The notes: generated by a model from the letters alone, not told the origin. DNA of 8,161 nt from Bacillota bacterium (GCA_012521315.1 JAAYMP010000085.1:1-8161), one strand, 5' to 3'. Positions 1-6,011 are shown, numbered from the stretch's first letter. Numbers and translations are program-made.

Positions 1-1
1 C

Positions 2-376
2 GAGACCGGCCGGTCCGACCTGCCGATGCTGAAGGCGGTAACGCGGAAAGTAAAAGCCACCGACGAAATGCTGCTCGAAGCGGTCCTGGCGGAACTCAGG
101 AAACCGCCGGCGGAAGAAGGACTCTCCACCGCCCTCCATGATAAACTGAAAATCCTTGCCGCTAGGCAGGACGGGCGGCTGGCTTATGTCGATTTTTCCA
201 GCGAAAATCTGTACGGGGGTTCGCTCCTGGAGACCCTTCTGGTGCACCAGATTGTGAAGACTTTGACCAGCCTGCCAGGGATTGAAGAAGTGCAATTTCT
301 GGTGGACGGGGAAAAACGGGAAAGCTTGATGGGGCACATCGCCACCGATGAACCGCTGGGGGCTGACCGTTTATAA
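2..376 (+). CDS. GerMN-domain sporulation/germination protein, 3' part (5' end outside the window)
   Basis: The frame is open from base 2 with no stop upstream of the first internal ATG (base 26), so the gene most likely starts before the window and that ATG is not its real start. About 124 codons are visible, ending in TAA at 374-376. The visible part matches the GerMN domain (Pfam 'Sporulation and spore germination'): a helical stretch with LRKPP, then GGSLLETLLVHQIVKTLTSL, then VQFLVDGE and the final GHIATDEPL. GerMN is known from Bacillus GerM, a lipoprotein of the mother cell-forespore channel, and from other envelope proteins. Any signal peptide or lipobox would lie upstream and cannot be checked. 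A strong terminator follows 16 bases after the stop, so this is the last gene of its unit. The domain call is firm; the exact cellular role is inferred. Confidence 0.8.
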   Translation, partial: ETGRSDLPMLKAVTRKVKATDEMLLEAVLAELRKPPAEEGLSTALHDKLKILAARQDGRLAYVDFSSENLYGGSLLETLLVHQIVKTLTSLPGIEEVQFLVDGEKRESLMGHIATDEPLGADRL

Positions 377-391
377 ACAAACAAAAAAAGC

Positions 392-422
392 AAAGCCTCT
401 TCCCGTTGGGAAGAGGCTTTTT
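392..422 (+). terminator. Rho-independent terminator of the GerMN gene
   Basis: A perfect 13-bp stem (392-404 with 408-420) and a 3-base loop are followed by T's to base 422. An A-rich stretch precedes the stem. It separates the GerMN gene from the fapR promoter. Confidence 0.93.
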
Positions 423-443
423 GTATGGGCGGAAAAGAAAGAC

Positions 444-472
444 TGTTCAAAGGAGAAAAATTCCGCTATAAT
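444..472 (+). promoter_or_regulatory. Probable promoter of fapR-fabK
   Basis: A perfect TATAAT lies at 467-472, 49 bases before the fapR start. The hexamer 17 bases upstream (TGTTCA, 444-449) matches TTGACA only at 3 of 6 positions, so the -35 box is weak. Short overlapping dyads just downstream of the -10 (AGATCT 480-485, CTTAAG 484-489, AAGT/ACTT arms 476-479 and 490-493) occupy the place where a FapR operator is expected, but they are not a clear match to the Bacillus FapR box. Confidence 0.65.
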
Positions 473-521
473 CATAAGTAGATCTTAAGACTTCGTAATA
501 AAATAAAGGGATGAGAAGATA

Positions 522-1151
522 ATGGGAAAACGCCTGACCAAAGAGGTACGCCATCAGACACTGTTGAGCAAATTGGAGGAAAATCCGCTCCTCACCGATG
601 AACAGCTGGCCAAGGAGTTGGGGGTCAGCATCCAAACCATCCGCCTCGACCGTCTGGCCTTGGGGTTGCCCGAAATGAAAGAACGGGCGAAAAACCTTGC
701 CTCGCGGGCTCTCGGCGGGGAGAACTATCCGGCCTCCCTGGAAGTCGTGGGTGAGTTGATCTACTGCGAACCGGGGGTTGGCGGCTTGTCCCGGATGGCG
801 GCGGAACCGGGGATGAGTTTAACCAGGTATAATGTGATCCGAGGCCACTATCTGTTTGCGCAGGCCAATTCTTTGGCGGTGGCGGTGGCCGATGCGCCCC
901 ACGCCTTAACCGGGTCGGCCAAGGTGGAGTTTCCCAATCCGGCCAAAGTCGGGGAGATCCTGACGGCGCGGGCCCGGGTCCTGGAGAGGCGGGGACGCCG
1001 CTTTATGGTCGAAGTGGTGACCAGGGTTGAAAGCAAAGAGGTCTTCCAGGGTAGGTTTCTGATTCTGGCCTTGGACGAAAAAACCCTGGCCGAAGGGAAG
1101 TTTGCTGTGGAAGGAAAAGCGACCGGCAACGGGAGGGAAAAAGATGATTAA
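522..1151 (+). CDS. fapR: FapR, malonyl-CoA-responsive repressor of fatty acid and phospholipid synthesis
   Basis: This 209-residue protein matches FapR (188 residues in Bacillus subtilis) over its whole length. Residues about 18-50 form the N-terminal helix-turn-helix, with the family hallmark GVSIQTIRLDRLALGLPE. The rest is a hot-dog fold effector domain with RGHYLFAQANSLAVAV at 107-122; R107 and N116 line up with the malonyl-CoA-contacting Arg106 and Asn115 of the B. subtilis protein as I recall them. In known FapR, malonyl-CoA binding releases the repressor from lipid-synthesis promoters. The C-terminus carries roughly 20 extra polar residues. The ATG at 522 is preceded only by a modest, rather distant AAAGGG (505-510). 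The stop overlaps the fabK start by 8 bases, so the two are translationally coupled. Unlike the usual Bacillus arrangement, plsX does not follow. Autoregulation is likely but not shown. Confidence 0.95.
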   Translation: MGKRLTKEVRHQTLLSKLEENPLLTDEQLAKELGVSIQTIRLDRLALGLPEMKERAKNLASRALGGENYPASLEVVGELIYCEPGVGGLSRMAAEPGMSLTRYNVIRGHYLFAQANSLAVAVADAPHALTGSAKVEFPNPAKVGEILTARARVLERRGRRFMVEVVTRVESKEVFQGRFLILALDEKTLAEGKFAVEGKATGNGREKDD

Positions 1152-2073
1152 AAAATCGCGCATTCCATCGTTATTAGGGATCAAATACCCGCTGATCCAA
1201 GGGGGAATGGCGTGGCTCGCCACGGCCGAGTTGGCGGCGGCGGTCGCCAACGGTGGGGGCTTGGGACTGATTGCGGCGGGGAACGCGCCCGGCGACTGGG
1301 TCCGGGAACAGATCCACAAGGCACGTGCGCTCACGACAAAGCCCTTCGGGGTGAACGTGATGCTGCTCTCCCCTTACGTGGACGAGATCATCCAGATCGT
1401 GATCGAAGAAAAGATCCCGGTGATTACAACCGGGGCCGGGAACCCGGGCAAATATTTGCCGGCGTTAAAAACGGCCGGCGTGAAAGTGATTCCGGTCGTC
1501 AACTCAGTAAGCTTGGCGAAAAGGCTGGAAAAAGCGGGAGTTGATGCGGTGGTCGGTGAAGGGATGGAAGCGGGCGGCCACATCGGGACGGAAACCACCA
1601 TGGTCCTCATCCCCCAACTGGCCGATGCCCTTCAGGTCCCGGTGATCGCCGCCGGCGGCATTGCCGACGGCCGCGGGATGGCCGCCGCTTTTACTTTGGG
1701 CGCCGAAGGGGTCCAGGTTGGGACCAGATTTATCTGCGCGGAAGAATGTATTGTCCACGAAGACTATAAAAAGATGGTGCTCAAGGCGGCGGACCGTTCC
1801 ACGGTCATTACCGGCCAGAGCACCGGACACCCGGTCCGGGTCCTCAAGAACAAGCTGGCCCGGCGGTTCCTGGAAGCCGAGGCGGAAGGGGCGCCCCCGG
1901 CCGAACTGGAAGCCATGGGCGCGGGGAAGTTGGCCGCCGCCGTCCACGGCGATGTGGAGGAAGGATCGGTGATGGCTGGACAAGCGGCCGCCCTGGTCAA
2001 CCGGATCGAACCCGCCGCCGCGATTATTGAAGGGATGGTCAGCAAATGCCGGGCATTGCTGGGTGACTGCTGA
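1144..2073 (+). CDS. fabK: Enoyl-[acyl-carrier-protein] reductase II (FMN-dependent)
   Basis: FabK reduces trans-2-enoyl-ACP with NAD(P)H through bound FMN, the last step of each fatty acid elongation cycle, in the cytoplasm. The 309-residue product matches Streptococcus pneumoniae FabK throughout: YPLIQGGMAW near 15-24, KPFGVNVMLLSP near 66-77, TTGAGNP 95-101, EGMEAGGHIG 139-148 with the catalytic-type His at 146, phosphate-binding AAGGIADG 169-176, QVGTRF 191-196 and GSVMAGQ 274-280. These features separate it from the related nitronate monooxygenases. I chose ATG 1144 over an in-frame ATG at 1102 because GGGAGGG (1131-1137) sits 6 bases before it and the protein then begins like other FabK. 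It overlaps fapR by 8 bases and is the last gene of the operon. Residues 246-257 form a short charged/proline-rich insertion before the C-terminal helix region. Confidence 0.95.
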   Translation: MIKKSRIPSLLGIKYPLIQGGMAWLATAELAAAVANGGGLGLIAAGNAPGDWVREQIHKARALTTKPFGVNVMLLSPYVDEIIQIVIEEKIPVITTGAGNPGKYLPALKTAGVKVIPVVNSVSLAKRLEKAGVDAVVGEGMEAGGHIGTETTMVLIPQLADALQVPVIAAGGIADGRGMAAAFTLGAEGVQVGTRFICAEECIVHEDYKKMVLKAADRSTVITGQSTGHPVRVLKNKLARRFLEAEAEGAPPAELEAMGAGKLAAAVHGDVEEGSVMAGQAAALVNRIEPAAAIIEGMVSKCRALLGDC

Positions 2074-2094
2074 TGGTCCATTAGGCAGGGGGTT

Positions 2095-2116
2095 GCCGGC
2101 GCCGGCCGGTACCGGC
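2095..2116. repeat. Two adjoining 12-bp GC-rich palindromes
   Basis: GCCGGCGCCGGC (2095-2106) and GCCGGTACCGGC (2105-2116) are each perfect palindromes and share two bases. They lie 21 bases after the fabK stop, with no T-tract after them, so they are not an ordinary terminator. Function unknown. Confidence 0.5.
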
Positions 2117-2174
2117 CCCTATTCCGGGAGGTTAGCGACCGGGTTCGCCTTTGCGCCGGATTGGCCGGAATGAA

Positions 2175-2206
2175 GTTGACCGACAATAAGGTTGACAGAT
2201 AATAAG
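2175..2206. repeat. 16-bp imperfect tandem repeat, two copies
   Basis: GTTGACCGACAATAAG (2175-2190) is followed directly by GTTGACAGATAATAAG (2191-2206), identical at 14 of 16 positions. A more degenerate TTTGGACA follows at 2207-2214. The repeat lies between fabK and the shared terminator. No function is evident. Confidence 0.5.
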
Positions 2207-2216
2207 TTTGGACAAA

Positions 2217-2251
2217 AGGAACGGCCCTGAGGACAACACAGGGCCGTTCTT
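2217..2251. terminator. Bidirectional terminator between convergent fabK and hppA
   Basis: An 11-bp perfect stem (2219-2229 with 2239-2249) has a 9-base loop. On the minus strand it is followed by CCTTTTG, ending hppA. On the plus strand it is followed by a T-rich run with interruptions, ending fapR-fabK. One hairpin can serve both converging units. Confidence 0.85.
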
Positions 2252-2292
2252 AATTGTTTAATTGTTATTTTTACTGTTGGGCCTGACTTAAG

Positions 2293-4281
2293 TTATCTAA
2301 TCAGAGGCGCAATCGTGAGCGCCACGATCTCCACCAGTTTAAAGAGGATGTTTAAGCTGGGTCCGGCCGTATCCTTGAAGGGATCGCCAACGGTGTCCCC
2401 GATGACCGCGGCTTGATGGGCGGGGGAGTGCTTCCCGCCGAAGTTACCGGCTTCAATGTATTTTTTCGCGTTATCCCAAGCCCCACCGGAGTTGGACAGG
2501 AAAAGCGCCATCAGCATTCCGGTCACGAGGGAGCCGCCCAGGACACCGGCCAGGGCTTCCTTCCCGAGCGTAAAGCCGACCACGACCGGAACAAACAGGG
2601 CAATGACACTGGGGAGTGTCATTTCTTTCAGCGCCACCCGGGTGGAGATATCGACGCAACGGGCATAGTCGGGTTTGGCTTTTCCTTCCCGCAGGCCGGG
2701 GATCTCCCGCATCTGCCGGCGGACTTCCTCAATCATAAACCCGGCCGCCCGGCCGACCGCCTCCAAAGCCTGGGCCGAGAAGAAAAAGGGCATGATCCCG
2801 CCGATAAACAACCCGATAATGACCGCAGGGGATAAGAGATCGATCATCTCAAGCTGGGCGGCGCTGGCGTAAGCGGCGAACAAGGATAAGGCGGTGAGCG
2901 CCGCGGCGGAGATATCGAAGCCCTTGGTCACAGCGGCCATGGAGTTGCCGACCGAATCAAGGGTGTCGGTAACTTCCCGGACTTCCTCAGAGAGGCCGGC
3001 CATCTCGGTAATGCCGCCGGCATTGTCGGACACCGGGCCATAGGCATCGACGGCAATGGTGATCCCGGAGATAGAAAGCATCGAGACCGCACTTAAAGCC
3101 AGTCCGAAGAAACCGCCGAACCGGTGGGCAATCAAGACGGCGCCGGAAGTAATCAGGATCGGCAACACTGTCGACTTCATACCGACGGCTACGCCGTCAA
3201 TGATGGTGGTGGCGGCGCCCGTCTGTGCTGCCGCGGCCAGCCTACGGACGGGTTGTTTCTCATCGGAAGTATAATATTCGGAGGCAAGCCCCACCAGTAA
3301 ACCGGCGAGCGGACCAACCATGACCGCCCCGAAGAGGGAGAGGTCCTTCAGGTAAAACATGGTGAAGAAGAATCCGCCCAGCACCGCTAAGGCGCAGGTG
3401 ACATAGTTTCCGTTGTTGATCGCGTTATACACATTGCTGTTTTTCCGCATGTGGATATAGTAGACACCAAGCACGGAGGCCAGTACCCCGAGGGCAAAGA
3501 GGAGAACCGGCCCGACAATGGCTTTGGCCCCGAAACGGGCGGTTAAAGTGGCGCCGAGCGACATGGCGGCCACCATTACTTCCGCTTCGCTTTCAAAAAG
3601 GTCGCTGCCCATCCCGCAGACATCCCCGACGTTATCGCCGACGTTATCGGCGATGACGGCCGGGTTCCGCGGGTCGTCTTCCGGAATTCCTTCTTCCAGT
3701 TTACCGACGAGATCGGCGCCGACGTCGGCTGCTTTCGTATAGATTCCGCCCCCAAAGCGGGCGAACAAGGCCACTAAAGAAGAGCCCAAACCGTAGCCGG
3801 TAAGCAATTCCGGCTCGCCAAAGAGGAGATAAAGGACGGAGATCCCAATCAGGTTGAGCCCAACGACGGTCAACCCCATAATCGCACCGGCGGGGAAGGC
3901 GATCTGTAAAGCCGCCACGGTTCCATTTTTCGCGGCATTGGCTGTCCGGACGTTGGCCAGGGTCGCCGCGTTCATGCCGATCAACCCGGCCAGCAACGAC
4001 AGGAAAGCACCGATCAGAAAGGTGACCAGGGTGGGTAGATCTAAAGTAAAATAGATGATGGGAACGGCGATCAACAAAACCCAGGCCACACTGGTGTATT
4101 CCCGGCGAATAAAGGCAAAAGCACCAGTCCGGATCGCATGTTGAATCTCTTGCATCTTTTCGTTGCCGGGGTCCGCCTTTTTAATCTGACGGTAATAAGA
4201 CCAGACCACCAGTAAAGTCACAATTCCGACTAGTGGTACAACCCAAAACAAGTCCGACCATAAATTTGACCACAAAGACAA
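2293..4281 (-). CDS. hppA: Membrane-bound ion-translocating pyrophosphatase
   Basis: HppA hydrolyses inorganic pyrophosphate and pumps H+ or Na+ out across the cytoplasmic membrane, recovering energy from PPi. The 662-residue protein is of usual prokaryotic length and is mostly hydrophobic helices (about 16 expected). Active-site motifs are intact: GGGIYTKAADVGADLVGK at 177-194, EDDPRNPAVIADNVGDNVGD at 201-220, VDAYGPVSDNAGG at 411-423, and a C-terminal set with GGAWDNAKKYIEAGN (599-613) and GDTVGDPFKDTAGPS (628-642). It starts at TTG 4279-4281, read as Met, with a strong GGAGGT (4288-4293) 6 bases away. The ion-gate segment reads DLFESEAEV (227-235), with Glu at both positions used alternatively in the family. 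The K+-site segment reads GNSMAAVTKG (445-454), an unusual mix. Pumped ion and K+ dependence therefore cannot be assigned. I found no convincing promoter in 4294-4447. It ends at the bidirectional terminator. Confidence 0.97.
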   Translation of the reverse strand: MSLWSNLWSDLFWVVPLVGIVTLLVVWSYYRQIKKADPGNEKMQEIQHAIRTGAFAFIRREYTSVAWVLLIAVPIIYFTLDLPTLVTFLIGAFLSLLAGLIGMNAATLANVRTANAAKNGTVAALQIAFPAGAIMGLTVVGLNLIGISVLYLLFGEPELLTGYGLGSSLVALFARFGGGIYTKAADVGADLVGKLEEGIPEDDPRNPAVIADNVGDNVGDVCGMGSDLFESEAEVMVAAMSLGATLTARFGAKAIVGPVLLFALGVLASVLGVYYIHMRKNSNVYNAINNGNYVTCALAVLGGFFFTMFYLKDLSLFGAVMVGPLAGLLVGLASEYYTSDEKQPVRRLAAAAQTGAATTIIDGVAVGMKSTVLPILITSGAVLIAHRFGGFFGLALSAVSMLSISGITIAVDAYGPVSDNAGGITEMAGLSEEVREVTDTLDSVGNSMAAVTKGFDISAAALTALSLFAAYASAAQLEMIDLLSPAVIIGLFIGGIMPFFFSAQALEAVGRAAGFMIEEVRRQMREIPGLREGKAKPDYARCVDISTRVALKEMTLPSVIALFVPVVVGFTLGKEALAGVLGGSLVTGMLMALFLSNSGGAWDNAKKYIEAGNFGGKHSPAHQAAVIGDTVGDPFKDTAGPSLNILFKLVEIVALTIAPLIR

Positions 4282-4447
4282 GATCCCACCTCCAACCGCA
4301 ATTTGATCAGTAGTGTTTGGAAGGGCGTAGCGTCCCCAACCTTAATCTTTCGTGTTATTCCGGCAAATCCCTACTAACATTTCGGTTTCCAATGGGTTAA
4401 CATTGCAAAAATCTGGGTTTACTTGTAATATGAGCAAAAAAGGGCAT

Positions 4448-4470
4448 AAAAAAAACCCCAAAAGGGGGGT
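4448..4470 (-). terminator. Rho-independent terminator of tRNA-Leu
   Basis: On the minus strand a short 5-bp stem (ACCCC 4466-4470 with GGGGT 4455-4459, 6-base loop) is followed by a run of T's through 4448. It begins 10 bases after the tRNA 3' end. Confidence 0.8.
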
Positions 4471-4480
4471 AAATTTTTCT

Positions 4481-4567
4481 TGGTGCCGAAGGCCGGACTC
4501 GAACCGGCACGCTTTTGAGGGCGGTAGATTTTGAGTCTACTGCGTCTGCCAATTCCGCCACTTCGGC
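4481..4567 (-). tRNA. tRNA-Leu, anticodon CAA (reads UUG)
   Basis: The 87-base minus-strand sequence folds as a class II tRNA. The acceptor stem pairs GCCGAAG (4561-4567) with CTTCGGC, followed by discriminator A and an encoded CCA (4481-4483). The D-arm contains GGCGGAATTGGCAGACGC, typical of tRNA-Leu. The anticodon stem GTAGA/TCTAC holds a 7-base loop with CAA at 4531-4533. There is a long variable arm, and a T-arm with GCCGG TTCGAGT CCGGC. The discriminator A and long variable arm fit leucine. It is a single tRNA, not part of a cluster, with its own promoter and terminator. Confidence 0.97.
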
Positions 4568-4592
4568 AAGGGTTTAAGCATCTTTAGACTTC

Positions 4593-4621
4593 ATTGTAAC
4601 AAAGAAGGCGGCTGCTGTCAA
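4593..4621 (-). promoter_or_regulatory. Promoter of tRNA-Leu
   Basis: Reading the minus strand, a perfect TTGACA (4616-4621) is separated by exactly 17 bases from TACAAT (4593-4598). Transcription would start about 7 bases on, leaving a short 5' leader before base 4567. This near-consensus promoter is typical of stable-RNA genes. Confidence 0.9.
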
Positions 4622-4689
4622 GGATCGATCGGACACCAGAATACGGTTTTTGGGGAGATCCTTGGGCAAAAGGAACAGGCCGGATCCGC

Positions 4690-4712
4690 AAAAAAGGGCG
4701 GTTAAACCGCCC
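4690..4712 (-). terminator. Minus-strand terminator downstream of yigZ
   Basis: On the minus strand GGGCGG (4707-4712) pairs with CCGCCC (4696-4701), extendable by one pair, around a short A/T loop, followed directly by six T's (4690-4695). It lies 163 bases past the yigZ stop. It ends either a long yigZ 3' untranslated region or a separate small RNA, and insulates the tRNA promoter. Confidence 0.85.
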
Positions 4713-4869
4713 GGAATCAAATGGCATTGTCCAGAGACAGATTGGCCTTTGGTGCGGTCAAGGCCGGAGAAAGGATGGGTACGGTGCGAAACGAGTTTAA
4801 TCGGTGGTAAACTCATTTCTGTACTATTAGGATATTCCGGTGACTGGAAAAGGGCCCTCCGCCAAGGGC
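4696..4869 (-). ncRNA. Candidate structured RNA or structured yigZ 3' UTR (non-coding stretch 4622-4875)
   Basis: No credible gene is present between tRNA-Leu and yigZ. On the minus strand the stretch holds, in order: a 5-bp hairpin (4865-4869 with 4854-4858), a 7-bp hairpin (GAGTTTA/TAAACTC, 4808-4814 with 4793-4799, 8-base loop), a 6-bp hairpin (GGCCTT/AAGGCC, 4760-4765 with 4744-4749) and the terminator at 4690-4712. CCGGAAT (minus strand, 4834-4840) can also pair with ATTCCGG (4711-4717), closing a domain around the two middle hairpins, though two of those bases are also in the terminator stem. I see no clear separate promoter and do not recognise a known RNA family. Bases 4622-4689 hold only the upstream side of the tRNA promoter. 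Confidence 0.3.
4848..4869 (-). terminator. Possible weak terminator right after yigZ
   Basis: On the minus strand a 5-bp stem (GCCCT 4865-4869, AGGGC 4854-4858, 6-base loop) is followed by CCTTTTCC. It starts only 6 bases after the yigZ stop. The short T-run makes it a weak or leaky terminator at best; the stronger one is at 4690-4712. Confidence 0.35.
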
Positions 4870-4875
4870 ATAAAA

Positions 4876-5499
4876 TTAGAGCGGGATGGCGCCGGTGACC
4901 ACCGCCCATTTCACTTCGGAGAGGCCTTGCAAAGCGCCGGTCAAAGCGGCGCGGTTGCTTTCCGGAACACGGACGGTCAGGCTAACCGCTGCGCCGTACT
5001 CCTCCTTGACCATCCGGCCTTCGTAGGTTTGGAGCAGGTGGTTGACGACCGGTAACTGCGGGTACGGCAGCGTCAAGACCAACGTGAAGGCGGGACGAAA
5101 AGGGCTCCGCCCGGCGGCGAGGAGGGTTTGTAGGGCGGTGGAATGGTAGGCGTCGATCAAGCCCCGGACACCCAGTTTTTTCCCGCCGTAGTAGCGGGTG
5201 ACCACCACCACCGTATTGGTGAGCTCCTGTTGCAGGATGGCGTTGAGGATCGGCCGTCCGGCGGTCCCGGAAGGTTCGCCATGGTCGCTGTAGTAGGTGA
5301 CCGGGTTTTCGCCCAGGCCGATCCGGTAGGCAAAACAGTTATGCGTGGCCTGGGGATGAACATCGGTTTTGATCCGGCCGATAAAGGCCTGGGCTTCGTC
5401 GGCGTCGGCGACCGGCGCGGCGTGGCCGATGAAGCGGGAACGTTCGATCTTCTGTTCCCACGTCTGCGCTTGGGCGACGGTAAAGTATACCGGTTCCAT
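4876..5499 (-). CDS. yigZ: YigZ/YvyE (IMPACT) family protein
   Basis: The 207-residue product has the two-domain layout and usual length of the bacterial YigZ family (YvyE in Bacillus). The N-terminal IMPACT domain includes KIERSRFIGH (17-26), HNCFAYRIG (53-61), the hallmark SDHGEPSGTAGRPIL (71-85) and VVVVTRYYGGKKLGVRGLIDAY (97-118). The C-terminal DUF1949 ferredoxin-like domain spans about 138-195. The eukaryotic relative IMPACT/Yih1 binds GCN1 and modulates translation control; the bacterial protein's biochemical role is not established, and nucleic acid or ribosome-linked roles have been proposed. The ATG (5497-5499) is preceded by AGAGGTG (5504-5510) at suitable spacing. Upstream, AATAAT at 5538-5543 (minus strand) preceded by TG could be a -10 box, but no -35 matches. 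It is transcribed divergently from ileS, with 122 bases between its start and the ileS -35 box. Confidence 0.95.
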   Translation of the reverse strand: MEPVYFTVAQAQTWEQKIERSRFIGHAAPVADADEAQAFIGRIKTDVHPQATHNCFAYRIGLGENPVTYYSDHGEPSGTAGRPILNAILQQELTNTVVVVTRYYGGKKLGVRGLIDAYHSTALQTLLAAGRSPFRPAFTLVLTLPYPQLPVVNHLLQTYEGRMVKEEYGAAVSLTVRVPESNRAALTGALQGLSEVKWAVVTGAIPL

Positions 5500-5621
5500 C
5501 GTTCACCTCTTCAAGTCTTTGACAGATCCTTAGCACCATTATTCCACATTTGGGCGGGAGATTCCTGCGCTTTGATCCTGAGCGGACGGCCGACGGTCCC
5601 CGGCCGGGTCCAAGGCAGGCA

Positions 5622-5650
5622 TTGACTTTCCAGTGATCTTCGGCTACAAT
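5622..5650 (+). promoter_or_regulatory. Promoter of the T-box/ileS unit
   Basis: TTGACT (5622-5627) and TACAAT (5645-5650) are separated by 17 bases. Both differ from consensus at one position. The start site should fall near 5657, giving a leader of about 415 bases before the ileS ATG, as expected for a riboswitch-controlled gene. Confidence 0.9.
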
Positions 5651-5656
5651 AAAGTG

Positions 5657-5950
5657 TGATCTTTGCGTAACGGGTGCTTTTTTTGGTAAAGACTCAGAAT
5701 GAATCAGGCGAGGAAAGGACGAGTAATGCCGCAACGGGTAACAGAGAGTCCCCGGGTGGTGGAAAGGGGATAACCACGACCGGCATGAAGATCAGCCTGG
5801 AGCCTCCGGGCCGAACGGGAGTAAGTCCGGACGGAAGCCACCGTTAAAAGGCAAGAAGTGGGTGGGACCAATGGCCACCTGGCATTGGTCTTTACCAAAT
5901 TGGGTGGTACCACGGTAGGACAAACCGTCCCTTTGCGGACGGTTTTTTAT
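5657..5950 (+). promoter_or_regulatory. T-box riboswitch, isoleucine specifier (ATC)
   Basis: The leader senses uncharged tRNA-Ile and allows read-through into ileS when isoleucyl-tRNA is scarce. Stem I starts near CAGGC (5705-5709), which can pair with GCCTG (5795-5799). AGTA (5722-5725) sits opposite GAAG (5787-5790) as the loop-E side of the specifier loop; ATGCC/GGCAT (5726-5730, 5782-5786) pair above it. The specifier is ATC at 5791-5793 followed by the usual purine A, matching tRNA-Ile(GAU) and the downstream gene. The distal AGAGAG (5743-5748) and GGTGG motifs are present. Stem III is GACCAATG/CATTGGTC (5866-5873, 5883-5890). The T-box core GGGTGGTACCACGG at 5902-5915 contains the TGGT bulge that pairs with the tRNA NCCA end. 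A terminator follows. An extra 12-base complementarity (5682-5693 with 5888-5899) spans the whole sensor. Confidence 0.97.
5922..5948 (+). terminator. T-box-controlled intrinsic terminator
   Basis: AACCGTCC (5923-5930) pairs with GGACGGTT (5937-5944) around CTTTGC, then T's to 5948. The 5' arm contains ACCGT, complementary to ACGGT at the end of the T-box core (5912-5916), so antiterminator and terminator are mutually exclusive. Confidence 0.93.
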
Positions 5951-6011
5951 TTTTCGCCAGTTTTATGCCGCCTGTGTAAATTTTTAACCGGGTCTGTTCT
6001 TTTTTGGGCTT

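Noticed and set aside
1102..1143. Upstream in-frame ATG for fabK
   Set aside because: It would add 14 residues not found in FabK proteins and lacks the good GGGAGGG spacing that ATG 1144 has.
1504..1983. Minus-strand open frame of 159 codons inside fabK
   Set aside because: It is antisense to conserved FabK motifs and its product resembles no family; it is a shadow of GC-rich codon usage.
1144..2073. Nitronate monooxygenase as an alternative identity for fabK
   Set aside because: The full FabK motif set, the His in EGMEAGGHIG, and the operon with fapR favour enoyl-ACP reductase.
4650..4898. Plus-strand 82-codon frame and the overlapping minus-strand 111-codon frame (4574-4909) between tRNA-Leu and yigZ
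   Set aside because: Both run into the 3' end of yigZ. The minus-strand frame also spans the tRNA promoter and a strong terminator, and the plus-strand frame crosses that terminator hairpin. Neither has a good ribosome binding site or a recognisable domain, and the inverted repeats better explain the region.
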